Source of the DNA: Heloderma charlesbogerti
Taxonomy: Eukaryota > Chordata > Lepidosauria > Squamata > Helodermatidae
Length of the DNA stretch: 64,000 nucleotides
Assembly (NCBI GenBank): GCA_026122225.1
Contig: JANEZZ010002665.1
Location: 558,001 to 622,000, forward strand
Direction of reading: 5' to 3'
Shown here piece by piece: positions 11,647-22,875 of the stretch (positions are counted from its first letter, which is position 1; every line of letters starts with the position of its first letter). The position numbers and the translations under genes are program-made. The notes below the pieces were generated by a model. The model did not search any database and was not told the origin of the DNA. It saw only the letters and a program-made list of their open reading frames with translations.

Positions 11647-12910
11647 CCTATGGTCTCCTTTCCCCAATGATGCCAAAACAAGTTTGGGGTTTCTCCCTCT
11701 CCATGTTGCTATAAATGGAGATTTGGGGAGGGGGGAACGCATCCCTCCTGCTTTGCAGAATTCCCCCCTCCCAAATATCTCTGGTCCAGGTGGGCTCCCT
11801 GATTGGTTGCCTCCCCTCCCATGGCCAGCAGAGCATCAGCTTTGCGCCTGTGTGCCTGCGTGTGTACTGAATGCCAGAAGGAGGAGGGAAGCAGCCCTCT
11901 CACGCTTCCGTATGTGAATCATTTCTCAAGCAGCCGGGCTGTCTCCCTCTCTGCTGCTCCTTGCGATGTGGTTTTCCTATCGAGGAAGCTCCAGAGCTCT
12001 GCGTTCACCGCCTGCTTCCCAGATGCCAGGGCAGTGTGGCGGGAGCCAGAGCTCCTGTTGATACCCAGCGCAGGACCGCCCGCCAAGTGAGTCGTTTTCA
12101 AGCTCTTCCTTTATTTATTGGGGGACACGGCTGGTCTCTGGTCAGATGCTTCTGTGGATGGTGGTGCGTTCTGGTGGCTGGTGGGTTTGGGGAGCTCTGG
12201 GGTGAGGGATCTGGGGAATTTGGGGTAGCAGCTCAACCACGGATCCCCCCCCCCGCTCCCTCCATAGAAGAGATTGCTTGGCTTCCCTGATTCTCTCCCC
12301 CCGCTGCCCCAGAGTCCTTCCTGCGTCCTTCCGCTGGATTGCAGAGAAACCATGGCAAGCCGGGGAGCGTGCCTCCAAAATTGTACAGAAATTGGCACGC
12401 AGCAAAGGTATTCCACCTGGTTCTTCACCTTGCGTGTCTCCTGGATGGAGCAGAGCACCTCAGCAAATAGGTGTTAGCTGGATTTAAGGATTTGCTGTGG
12501 ATTTTCCCCCCCACCCCTCCTCTGCAGGGTTTCCGTAGCGACAGAGAAGGGCTGAGCATCTTTCTCTTGCCCAAACCCATCTTGGCTTTAAGAGCATCTT
12601 TGGAGCCCTGCCAGATCAGACCCAAGGTTTGAGGTTTTGTCTCTGGTGGCGCCGGCCAGGTGTTTCTAGGAAGCAGCAGGGCACGAAGGCATCTCCTCCT
12701 CCCCGGATGGTTTGTTTGTCTTGAGCATCTGGCACGCCACAGGTACACTTCTCCAGAGTGCGGAGGTTCCTCTTTTTTTTTTTTTTACTTTGCTCTGCCC
12801 ATTTTCATCCTGCTGGTGTTGGAGAGGTTCTCTCTGCAACAGCCGGTGGCCCCTGAGAGGGTTTCTCTAGTGTTGCTGCACGTCTGGATCGCCTGGAATG
12901 AGGAGGGCAA
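11647..12910. other. Non-coding, mostly unique, no gene seen
   Basis: Poly-T at 12772-12786. A candidate donor CCAA|GTGAGT at about 12085 follows an open frame, but the peptide is not recognised and no matching acceptor or homology supports an exon. Confidence 0.4.
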
Positions 12911-12911
12911 A

Positions 12912-12914
<3 letters not shown>

Positions 12915-12947
<33 letters not shown>
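12915..12947. repeat. (GT)n microsatellite
   Basis: About 16 perfect GT units. Confidence 0.95.
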
Positions 12948-13074
12948 ACACACGCGTAGCTGAGAGGCAGAACAACTGATTTCCCTGCAGGGGCTTCTAA
13001 GCTCAATTTCCAACATTTCCAGTTTAAAAAGAAAGGGGGAAGAAATAGGTGGCAGGTGTGGAGTCGGAACCGTC

Positions 13075-13141
13075 CAGTGCTGGGGAGGATGGGAGTTGTA
13101 GTCCGACACATCCGGAGGGCGTCAGGTTGGGGAACTCTGGA
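13075..13141. repeat. Family A palindrome, one arm
   Basis: GGGAGTTGTAGTCCGACACA, TCCGGAGGGCGTCAGGTTGG is the right arm of the commonest foldback element in the window. Confidence 0.65.
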
Positions 13142-14566
13142 CCCGACAGTACTAGATGGACAAACGTCCTGTCCCCAGTTGCTCGAGGACAGAGCCCCAG
13201 GTCCTGGCTTCGACCTCCAGCGTCCCCAGGCAGGGCTCGGAAGGGCTTCCCTGTGCGAGACAGCCGCTGCCCGCTTGAAGCAGACGGCACTGTCCCGGTA
13301 GAAGACGACCGCTTCCTGTGTTCCCCACGGCAGCAGGCAGCTCTGTTTTTTTTTTTTAAATAGCCTCTGCCACTCACTGCCCACAGGGATTAAACGGCGC
13401 AAACAGGAGACGGACGGGGTCCCCCCCTTCGACCTGCTGCCTCTGCACAGGACCCCCCTGTGCAGCATTTTCAGGGAAAGGTTGTGGATGCTGAACGGCA
13501 TCTCTCGTGAGCCACCCTTGGGGCATGTCAAGAGTTCTATGGTTGCAGAATTTGGAGGTTAGGTCTGTCTGCGGCTAGCTAAATGGAGCCGCTCTGGATA
13601 GACCCAGCATAGCCCAAGTGATCAGCCGCTGGAGACGAGCCACACGCGGGGATGTCAGTTGACTTCCTGCCCTGCCTTTCTGTGCTCCCAGGAGGTCTTC
13701 CGCTGTGAGAAACAGGAAGCCGGGTTACAGGGCCCGATCCAGCTCAGGCCATTCTGGTGCTCCTATGTAACCAGGGCACTGGAAGGAGCAGCAACCTTTC
13801 CCCCACAGCTCATCAGTCATTGGTATGGCTGTTAGATTTTGCCCCTTCCAGCATTCTTGGGTTTTCGATGCCTTTCTAGGCTGATTTTTAAAATCAGTAA
13901 TTCTTACCGGTGCTGGTGCCTTAAAATCGTGTCCTTGTCATTGGTTTTTAAAACCAGCATCACTTTACCACTTTTGCAGTGGCTTTTATTGCCGAGCTTC
14001 GTCATGGGGTAAGCCGCTCTGCGTGTTTTTCAGTAAGTGGAGGGGAGCAGCGTTACTAAAATTAAAACCACGCATCACCATGATCGTGCTTTTTCCCTTC
14101 CTCCTCCCACCCAATCCCTTTCCTCGCCTCTCATGTCTTTTGAGATTCCCGGCCTGATTTTGCCACGGTGGTCTGATTACTGGGTCTCGGAAGTTGCTCT
14201 CAGAGCAGGATAAAAATGCTTTGAATATGTGACTAAAATAAATAAATAATAAAAACTGAAATGAGACCTTTGTTATTTCTTTAGAATATTTTTTACTCTG
14301 CTCTTCAGCTGAAAACAACCCCCCAAAGAGCTTCCAGATCCATAAAAGAACAGACTCTCTGTGTTCAGGTTTGGAACCTTAAAGACACAACAGAGAAGGG
14401 AAAAGGGATGTGGGGCGGAAGAGGAAAGCAAGCACACTCAGGCACCAGAGTCAGAGTTCTTTTCACGATCCCCCGGGAAGCAAACAGGCAGCTCACGGTC
14501 CAGAAAGAAACGGGCCTCGGTGGGCTTTAGGGTATTAGGTGGAAAGGTTTAATATGGGGTATGCAA
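13142..14566. other. Non-coding, mostly unique, no gene seen
   Basis: A T-run near 13348; AT-rich 13850-14290. No exon supported. Confidence 0.45.
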
Positions 14567-14690
14567 CCCGGTGCCCTCCAGGTGGGTTGGACTACAACTC
14601 CCATCAGCCCTGATCACTGGCCATGCTGGCTGAGGGTGCTGGGAGTTGCAGTCCAAAACATCTGGCGGGCGCCGGCTTGTCCATTCCAGG
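14567..14690. repeat. Family A palindrome, complete
   Basis: The arms GGTGCCCTCCAGGTGGGTTG, GACTACAACTCCCATCAG and GGGAGTTGCAGTCCAAAACA, TCTGGCGGGCGCC are inverted copies that could form a hairpin of about 50-bp arms. Confidence 0.7.
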
Positions 14691-15654
14691 TTTAACAATT
14701 TGGGGCTCTTAAGGGGGTCACAAAAAAGATTTGGAGGAGGGAAAATATGTCCGAGGAAGCGCTGAGCTTCCAAGAATTGGCTGGTTAATTCGGATCAGGT
14801 TCTAAACCCCAGTAGCCCTCCCCTTTGCCATCTCTGCCTCTTCGAGATCGCTGAGGCGGCAGCTAGCGGTCATCATAGACATGAGAGCTGGCGGAATTCT
14901 CCAGCCAGGCGGCTCCTGGGGCGTCCTGCCCCAGATTTCCCCTTTAAACATATATTTTATTTTAATAACTACCACTACTACGATTTACGCCAGGTGGCTG
15001 TGTCTGGGAGCGGCCATTTTATTTTCCCACAATGCCCCTTATGGTACATCAGAAAGTAAAATGGCGGCTCCGCTAGCGTCTGCCAGGAGGGGTGCTGCCA
15101 AAGGGCTCCTCCCATCGGAAGCCGACCTTGTGCGCCACTCATTAAGGCGCAGGAGTCCCCCAAGAGTCCAGAGCTGGCAGCCCCTTTGACCTGAGCGGGT
15201 GCTCTCGACTTCCCTCTGCCCTTCCGTCTGTATCCTGCACACTGCTTCATCTGCCTCTGCCGCCTCTGGGCTCTCTTTTCCCATGCATCCCCTACATTCT
15301 GGTTCCTGGTCCCTGTTACCTCTCCCGTCCTTACTTTGCCCCACACAGCTTCTCAATCTATTGGGACTGGATTAATCTTTAATCTGAGCCAAACTGACAA
15401 TTCACTCGTGTTTCCTCCTCTCGGGAGCTGGACTGCAAAGCTTCTTGTCGTTGACAGCATCAGTTCCGTGTTCCCTGAGTGGTTGGGATGTTCTGCAGTA
15501 TCACACCAGTGCAGCCAATCAGGATTGGGAGACTTTGCCACCACAAGCTCGATACGGTGTTGACAGTTCTCCCTGTCTGTCTTATAACCCTAGGGATCAT
15601 TCAGTGAGACGATCAGCAATAGGTTTAAGGCAGACGAGAAGAAGAGTTTCTGCA
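14691..15654. other. Non-coding, mostly unique, no gene seen
   Basis: The segments at 15076-15180 and 16040-16110 share GCGCCACTCATTAAGG and CAGGAGTCCCCC..AGAGTCCAGAG, so both belong to one unclassified repeat. Confidence 0.45.
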
Positions 15655-15975
15655 TGTGCCACAGAGCCAGTGTGGTGGAACAATGCTATTGCATTCGGAC
15701 TCACAGGACCTGGGTTCAAGTCCTGCATTCAGCCACAAAGGTTCCTGGGTGGCCATGGGCCAACCCTCCACTCCTTGCCTCACCTTCCACACAGTGTTGT
15801 TGTAAGGAAAAAAGGTGTGTGGAAAGATGACACTGTACAGGGGGAGACGAGAGTGGGAGGCAGAGCCGTCCCACCAGCCCTGCTGAAAGTCTTCTTCATT
15901 TGTTTCCTCTTCCCTCCCCATCGCCTTCTCCTCATCTGTCGTGTCTTTTGAGATTTTGAGCCTGCGGACAGCGAC
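15655..15975 (+). repeat. tRNA-derived SINE (type 2) with L2-like tail
   Basis: GCCAGTGTGGTGGAACAATG, then CCTGGGTTCAAGTCC (B box) and GTTGTTGTAAGG, ending in the segment TCGTGTCTTTTGAGATT related to L2 3' ends. Confidence 0.55.
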
Positions 15976-16439
15976 GCTCATGCAAAGCAGGGGCTGTGCC
16001 GCTGAGCCTGCCGTCTCTGCTGCGTGCGGAGCGGGACAGACGGGCGTGCTCCATCGGCAGCCAGCCTCATGCGCCACTCATTAAGGTGCAGGAGTCCCCC
16101 CCAGAGTCCAGAGCCTAGAGCCTATCTCTGCATACGGGAACTGTCCTCTCTTGTTTTGGAGCAAAATGTAAGGAGCTGCTTTCTACACGTCCGTCTGCCC
16201 ATCGCTGGCTCTCCCGAGAGCTCAGGCAGGTGTTCTCTGCGGCCTGGAGGCCAGAGAGTTTCGAAGTTGGTGCCCCCCCCCCCCCGCCCAGGAGCAGGCA
16301 CCCTGGCAGCTGCCCAGCCATGTCCCCTGCTGGTGCTAGGCCTGGCCTGGACCACAGCCACTTCTCAGTGTTCCCATTTCTTCCCGCTAGCCTCTGTCTC
16401 CAGTTCACCTGCTTCTGTGACTACACCCGCCTTCCCCAG

Positions 16440-16880
16440 TGGCCCTGCTGGCTGGGGTTAATGGGAGTTGTAGTCCGACCCCTCTGGATTAGTTGGGGAT
16501 AGCTGACAGGGAGTTGAGTGTATGTATCCGTACATATTCCTTCTCGGTTTTCTCCATGGAGTTTCTTTGCTCCTGCAGAGCAGTGGCCGTTCCAGCAGGT
16601 TGTATTCAGGGAGATGAGGGTGGGAGGCGGGGCCGTCCCACCAGCCCTTCTGAAAGCCTGCTTCATTTGATTTCCTCCCTCGTCCCTCCTCATCATGTCT
16701 TCCTGGTGTGCTGTGCCTTTTTTTCTTCTTCCCTCCCGGTACCTTCTTCCTTGTGTGCCTTGTTGTCGTTTTAGATTGCAAGCCCTGCACGCCGGGACTG
16801 TCTTGTTTTCCCAGTTATACACAAGCCACTCTGGATGCCTTGATGGCCGAAGAGTGGGCTAAAAATACTTTCAGCAAATA
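16440..16880 (+). repeat. Family A half-palindrome and L2-type LINE 3' end
   Basis: The right arm is at 16440-16500. L2-type sequence at 16600-16880 ends TTTTAGATTGCAAGCCCTGC, CGGGACTGTCTTG and GGCTAAAAATAC...AAATAAATC. Confidence 0.6.
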
Positions 16881-17474
16881 AATCAAATGCATTGGTCAGG
16901 TCGCTGGGTGGATCTGCTTGTGCATCGTTGGTCTTTCCTCTGGCTGCCCACGTGGCTCTGAGCATTATGCGCAAAACCCTACAGCTGCTGTTCCTGGTCC
17001 TTCCAAACCCAAGTAGAGGGAGGAATGCTGCAGTAAAGTTTGTGGCTTTCCATTTTAGAGCCCACAAATGTCTTCCCTGCATCCTTCTCTTTCTCTCTGT
17101 CTCACGTGCGCTAAGGAAACCGTTTCTCTGCCGGGCATCCCCAGTGCTGATTGCTTATCGATCTTTCGTCACATGCCCGTCATGTCCTAGTTCGTTAACC
17201 AGCTTTCAAACAGGGCATTGCTGTAGGTGGAGGCCCTGAGAAAGGGCGCTGTTTTGATTTCCCTCTGCCAGGTTTGCTCTCTGTGCGTGGTTTTTTGGGT
17301 GGCACTCGCTCGGTGTTGGCAGCTGTTAGCCAAGATCACTGAACACATCCCTTGGATCAGCACGCACGGCCGTTGGCAATATGTTCCCCCGAAGTGAGTG
17401 ACAAATATAAAATCAGGAGGCCAGAAGGAGCCCTATTGGTCAGGCTAAAGGCCCATCCTGTATACCAGCTTTCC
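16881..17474. other. Non-coding, unique
   Basis: No exon or repeat recognised. Confidence 0.5.
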
Positions 17475-17595
17475 TGCAACCTGGTGCCCTGGAACTATAA
17501 CTCCCATCATCCCTGACTACTTGTCCTGCTGGCTGGAGCTGATGACAGTTGTAGTCTAAGACATCTGGAGGGTCCCAGGTTGGGGCAGGCTGCTA
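17475..17595. repeat. Family A palindrome, complete
   Basis: CTGGTGCCCTGGAACTATAA, CTCCCATCATCC on the left is mirrored by TGACAGTTGTAGTCTAAGAC, ATCTGGAGGGTCCCAGG on the right. Confidence 0.7.
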
Positions 17596-18519
17596 TATAC
17601 TCACTGCAACCTTGTGCTCTGAGTGCGGATCTTTATGTAGCTGAAATGGCGCCGTCCGTGCTCACGAAGTGGGTCTAGCCGGGCTGGCCCTGTCATTGGG
17701 CTGAATGAGGTGACAGATGCTGGAGGTGGTGAGGTTTTGGAGACCAGAGCTGCACCCCTAAGCCTCAGTCCTCAAAGTATCTCAGGCTGGTCCTGGGTAT
17801 CCCTAGATTTGCGGACCCGCTACGTTTGCAGAAAACTGTATCTTGGTGCTGGTGGGGGGACCCAAAACAACACGATGAAAATGAAGCGTATTCAGTGGCT
17901 GTGGAATGTAATGGAGTGTCCTGGAAGAGGAAGTGGCTGGCGGGAAGCCTGAACAGGAGCGGTCAACATGGCAACATAGAGTTGCAGGTTCCACTTGGGG
18001 TGGGGAAATGGGACAGGCAATTTCGTCAGAGTAAGGCAGGAGCAGGCAGAAGGTAGGCCAAGATCTACTGTTAGATCTCGGGGGGGGGGGGTTGCGGTAG
18101 ATTTCCGACTCCTAATAATTTAAAAGTAGCAAGTGAAATTGCACCTTAAAAACTGGTTGGCCTTGTGCTAATTGTTTTTCTCTTAGCCTCAGTGTTTCTC
18201 ACCTGTAAAATGGGAGTATGAATTGGTTCTGTTTAGTGCATATTGGGGTTCTAGTAAAAAACACAGTAGATCCCACAAGCCTGAAGTCTGCCCAGTCCCA
18301 ATTGTAAGAGATATTCTCTGAGCCCCTGGGGTAGACCTCTGGACTCCTAGCTACCCTTGGCATCGTATTCCTCCGTGCCATAGTTGAAATCTGTCACAAG
18401 GAACCCAGAACCGCAGAGAGCTGCAGCCGGCTCTCCAGTATTATGTTGATGCCAAGTGGTGCTGTGGTCCAGCTTGGTATAAGGCAGCCTCCTGGGTTTC
18501 CTAACCGTTGCAACAATCG
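17596..18519. other. Non-coding, unique
   Basis: A short G run near 18080; otherwise nothing recognised. Confidence 0.5.
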
Positions 18520-18780
18520 TCCCTTTAAAAGAGGGCTAAAATTCCATAGAAGGTAAATCAAATCCTCCAGAAATGCCCGAGAGAAGAGGGCACCTGAATG
18601 ATAGTAACAACAGTGCCAGGCAGACATACCTCTGCAGGGAGTTCCGCAGTTCGGGGGCTACAACCGAGAAGGCCTTGTTTCTGCCGAACCTCAGGGACTA
18701 GCAACTTGGTCCTGCTTCTCTGGGGTTACAGGTACACCATCGGCGCTTGTTGAAGTCTCCTGTGTTGGACGCCCAGCAGA
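18520..18780 (-). repeat. L2-type LINE 3' region, antisense
   Basis: Contains GCAGGGAGTTCCGCAGTTCG, GGGGCTACAACCGAGAAGGC and CTTGTTTCTGCC, a block shared with the LINE segments at 6540, 23400, 37560 and 61600. Confidence 0.55.
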
Positions 18781-19929
18781 TGTGAATTGGTTCCCAGTGC
18801 TAGCAGGAGAGGAGGTCCACTGGTAGAGCGCAGCTCAAGGAGAAAGGGGTTCTGTTCTCAATTCGCATGCTTGGCCTGTCTGTGCCGCGTATCTTTGCTT
18901 TGGCAACCATCGCCCCCGGGCTGTCTGCTTCTTTTGCTTCGCCAGCTGGGCTGTGAGGGATCAAGATGAGTCATGAAAGGGGTCTGTCAGGTCTACACAT
19001 TTTGTGATTTCAAGCGGGTGGCAAGAATTTATTTCAGCCTCTCTTATCTTGACCTTGCCTCCGTTCTTCTGCTTCCTACACGCCCCAGTAGGGAAGCCAT
19101 GACACCAGAAACCACAACAACCTGTGGTTCCTTTTATGTCTCTCTCCCTGTTTTGCTCAGGCTAAGTATAGCAGGCTTTGGGTTATGTGTAGCTTCACAG
19201 GGGTAGAAAGACACCTCGGATCTTTCCCTTTAGTCTGCAGTCTCCAAAGCTTCTGGTAGCCAAAGCATCCTTTGTTCTTTTGGGGAGGGAGAATAGAAGC
19301 TACCTGCCCGTGGAGAAGGCTGCCCCCAGCGTGAGTCACTGATCAGGGCATGCCTCTCTGTTACAGGGAGGCAAGTCTGATGCAGAGATGCGACAGGCAG
19401 CCTCCTCTGAGGGTGGGTTGTTCTTCTGTGCCTCATGAGTGACTGAATTCTGCCAATCACACACACTCTCTGTGCCAGAGCCGGGTCAGAATGATCCACA
19501 GCAGGCAGAGTCTGTTTGGAAGGAGGGGAAGCCGGAACAGTATGTCACACAGGGGTGCCCCAGAGAGCCTCGTCTCGGGGCAGGTAATTCTGCTGGGCCT
19601 TTGCTTCAGGAGTGATTGAAGCACATGCAGGGATGCAACAGAGCTCCTCCCCTCACCCAGCAAAGACCAATTAAAAGGAAACAAGACCAGACCAGTAAAT
19701 CATTCAGAGATACAACAGGCGCTCTCTGTGTTCGGAGGGATCTCTGGGCTCACAGAAGCTTTTGAGCATTTAATTTATTTCTAGTGACCCACTAGCAATT
19801 ATCTGATGGCACAAAATTTGGGGGATTACCGTCCTAAAGTTAAAAGGCTGTGAATGCTTTGAATCCCCCCACCCCCAAGCTCATAGGGGAGGTGGTCAGG
19901 CCTCCTAAGTCATTTTTGGTTGTACTTTT
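18781..19929. other. Non-coding, unique
   Basis: No exon or repeat recognised. Confidence 0.45.
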
Positions 19930-20018
19930 CTCTCTCTGCCTTTTCAAGCTCTGTCATCTAGCTGGACCAGATGGACCCTTGGTCTGATCCAGTATGGCTC
20001 TTCTTATGTTCTTATATC
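19930..20018 (+). repeat. CR1/L3-like LINE 3' terminus, sense
   Basis: GCTGGACCAGATGGACCCTT, GGTCTGATCCAGTATGGCTC and TTCTTATGTTCTTAT form the intact 3' terminus of the family seen antisense at 236. Confidence 0.7.
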
Positions 20019-20169
20019 CTCTCCAAATGCGGCCACCCCATGCCTTTCTTCCCCCCACCCCCTGCACTTCTGAATTTTGTTGCAACCCCCTCGAGGCAGG
20101 GGTCTGTGTTTGGGGTTTGATTGTGTTACTTACTTAGGCACATATATGCTGACGTTTTGCACGGTGACA

Positions 20170-20340
20170 TAGAACTGTGGTGTGTGTAGCAGCTGTGAGT
20201 GTTGGATAATGACCAAGAAGGCCCAGGTTTAGATCCCTGCTCAGCCATGAAGCTTGCTGGATGAGCTTGGGCCAGCTGCTCTCTTTTGGACTGACCTACC
20301 TCACAGGGTTGCGGTGAGCATTCAAATGGGGCAGGGAGAA
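20170..20340 (+). repeat. tRNA-derived SINE (type 2)
   Basis: CCCAGGTTTAGATCCCTGCT, CAGCCATGAAGCTTGCTGGA and CCTCACAGGGTTGCGGTGAG match the second SINE family. Confidence 0.55.
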
Positions 20341-22164
20341 GATTCCAGTGTGCTTTCTTCCCTGGTCCTGCCCCCCCGAGCCCTACAGTGAAAAGCTCTC
20401 CACTATGATCAACTGCTGATCAGAGATAATTGCTTTGCCCTCCGAGGCACAGGGGGCCAGGGAAGAAGCTACTGGGCTGGATGGCGAACTCCCAGGGGCC
20501 GTATCCAGCCCCAGGGGCCGGAGCTTCCCCATGCCTGCTTTAGAGGAACCATTCCAGACGTCATAAATTAAATAAGACTCAATGAACACTTCCGGGGGTT
20601 TCACACGTTTTTAAGGCCATTGGAAGGGCGCTGCTGGATCTCACCAAAGGCCTATCTACTCTTAGCATCTTATTTCCCACAGGTGCTGCCTTTGGGAAGC
20701 CCACAAGGACACCCTGATACTTGGGGGTAGACTGCCTCTTCATCTGGAGGTTCCGTTGAGCCACCTTGACTAGTAACCATCATGGCTAGTTTTCGGGATT
20801 TCCCAAAAGGGGGTGCCAAGGTTTTTTTTGGGGGGGGGTGTTTTGCTTTGTTAGCAGTATCGATGGTTGCCGGAGGACTGTTTTGCCTCTCCTTCTGCCC
20901 CAGCCTGGGTCCCACACCATGCCCCGAACCAGCACCGGAGGAGGAGAGAATGCAGGAGAGAGCAAACTGCCATCTAATTCTCTTCCACCCACTCCTCTGC
21001 CTTCAGAAGGCTGCTGTTCTGTGGCATCCGGTTCAAAAGCCACATCAGGAAAGCAGAAACTGCTGCTTCAGAGTCGTGAGGTTTCTGGAGGGAGATGGGG
21101 CGGTGACCCTCTCCTGGTGGTGCCGAGTGGGGATGTGCGCGCTAGGGACGGTGTGTGTGTGTCGAATACGAGGGCCGAGAGGCGCCCAGGATCCTCTGCC
21201 ACGCGGTTGAGGCCAGGACGGTGCCACAGGCAGGGAAAGGCGAAGTCTGTCTGTGGCCAGCAAGAGCAGGTCTCTCCTGCAGCACAACCCCGTTATACGC
21301 CTCTCCTCAGAAGTCAGCCTCACCGAGTTCAGCGGGGCTTACTCCCAGGTACATGCAGATAGGACGTTGTTGGGAATGCTGGGAGTTGTAGTCCAAAACA
21401 TCTGGAGGGCACCAGGTTGGGGGAAGCTGGGCTGAAGGTGGTCACATCAACCCCCACAGGGCTACAGTCTGTCTACTCGGGGGTGGGGGAGCCTCAACGC
21501 ACACAACAGCAATGGACGAGAAGAGCGGTGTTAGTGCATTTTAAATGTTGCCCTGTTTTATGCTGTGCAGCCTTGCCTAGCCTGCTGCCTTCCAGGCGTG
21601 TTGGAGTAGAACTCCCCTCATTCCCAGGGGATGTGACCAATGGAAAAGTTCCCGCCCAGCATTCCCGCCAACCTATCCTCTTTTGGTGGTAGGACCGTAC
21701 CACATAGTTAAGTGATGCAAGTGGCCAACAGGCGTCTGGTTTTCCAAAGCCAATCACTCCAGCCCAGCTCCTCTCCTGTCTAGCTGCGTGCTTTCTCTCT
21801 CTCTCTCTTTCCTCCTCCCCTGGCCCCCAATCTCTGTTTTCCCAACTTCACCCCTTGGTTGCCTTCCAGACCCCCAACCATGAATGGTATCCTTTGGGGT
21901 CTAAAATCATTAGAACCGGATAGCTTGCCCAACGCTGGAATTACAGGAGGGCCTGCAGTGGGCACATGCCCTGGCTACCTTTTGTCGTGCCCTTCGTTTT
22001 TTAATTAATTTTTTTAGAATGCTGCAATGAGGAGGAATGTGATTTGGCTAAACTCGGGGGAGAGCCTGAGGGTAGAGCTCGTGGGATTAATGGCCTGCCT
22101 ACCTTCCCCCTCCACCTATAATTTGAGCACTGTTGTCAGTCTCGTTCAATGCTCCTTCAGTGTT
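20341..22164. other. Non-coding with small repeat fragments
   Basis: A family C-like fragment at 21290-21365 and a family A half at 21370-21425; otherwise unique. The open frames are not supported as exons. Confidence 0.45.
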
Positions 22165-22400
22165 CCTCTTGTTCATTTTTATTTTATTTATTCATACAAT
22201 TTTTATCCCGCACTTTAGCCAAAAGGCTGCCAAGGTGGCTTACAAAGATATTTCTTAAGACAGTCCCTGCCCGCTGGCTCACAATCTTAAAAAAAAAAAA
22301 AAGACAGAAAAAAAGACAATCCCCATAAAAGGAAAGGGGATTGGGAGGGCAGAGGAAAAAGGCAAGTTCAGGCACTAGATTCTTGTTCAGCACTCCTTCA
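22165..22400 (-). repeat. L2-type LINE 3' end, antisense
   Basis: TTATTTATTCATACAATTTT, GGCTGCCAAGGTGGCTTAC and CAGTCCCTGCCCGCTGGCTC are the reverse of the L2-type tail. It ends about 300 bases before SPECC1 exon 1. Confidence 0.65.
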
Positions 22401-22728
22401 GTGGCAGCCATCAGGGTGGGGTATGTGTGAAAAATGCGGTGGGCTGGAAGCTGTTTTGTGGCCTTCTTGATTTTCCAGCTCTGTCTGTGTGCGCGCACGT
22501 GTATGGGAGAGATCAGAAAAGATCCAGCATATCTCTTCCAGCTGCTGGATAAGCCAGTGCCAGGTGTTCTCCACCTCCACCTGTTTTTTGTTTTGGAGGG
22601 GGGACAGGGTGTCCCAGAAGCTTTCAAAAGCCATTCATAGCATCTTTCTCCTTTCTCATGCCTCCTCCCCAACCCCCCGGCCCCACCCTTGTCTCTTTAT
22701 GCAGACTGACTCCTTATCCGGAAGGAAA

Positions 22729-22875
22729 ATGAAGAGCACGGCCAGGCCGTGGAGTGCTGTGTCCAAACAGGGGAGCCACGGGACAGACCGAGGAAAACCC
22801 GTGCCCGCCGCATCGACAGGCATGAAAGCCTCCAAGTCTTCCACCTCGCTTGCATTCGACTCTCGCCTCAGCAAG
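22729..22875 (+). CDS. SPECC1: SPECC1 coding exon 1 (residues 1-49)
   Basis: The exon begins at 22705 after a pyrimidine-rich tract ending TATGCAG, so 22705-22728 is 5' UTR and at least one non-coding exon must lie upstream. The ATG at 22729 is chosen because the peptide starts [10 protein letters not shown], like the known SPECC1 start, and has A at -3. The frame stays open upstream, so the start rests on homology. The 49 residues include a basic, Ser-rich block, [17 protein letters not shown], which is the most conserved part of the cytospin-B N-terminus as I recall it. The donor is AAG|GTGGGC at 22876 and the exon ends in phase 0. The segment looks disordered, with no predicted helix or membrane span. 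Confidence 0.92.

Noticed and set aside
11941..12085. Open frame ending at a good donor (GTGAGT)
   Set aside because: The peptide is not conserved to my knowledge and has no convincing acceptor. A non-coding upstream SPECC1 exon here cannot be excluded but is unsupported.
22489..22728. N-terminal extension of SPECC1 exon 1 (open frame upstream of the ATG)
   Set aside because: An acceptor at 22704 and similarity of the peptide starting at 22729 to the known SPECC1 start make the upstream part intron.
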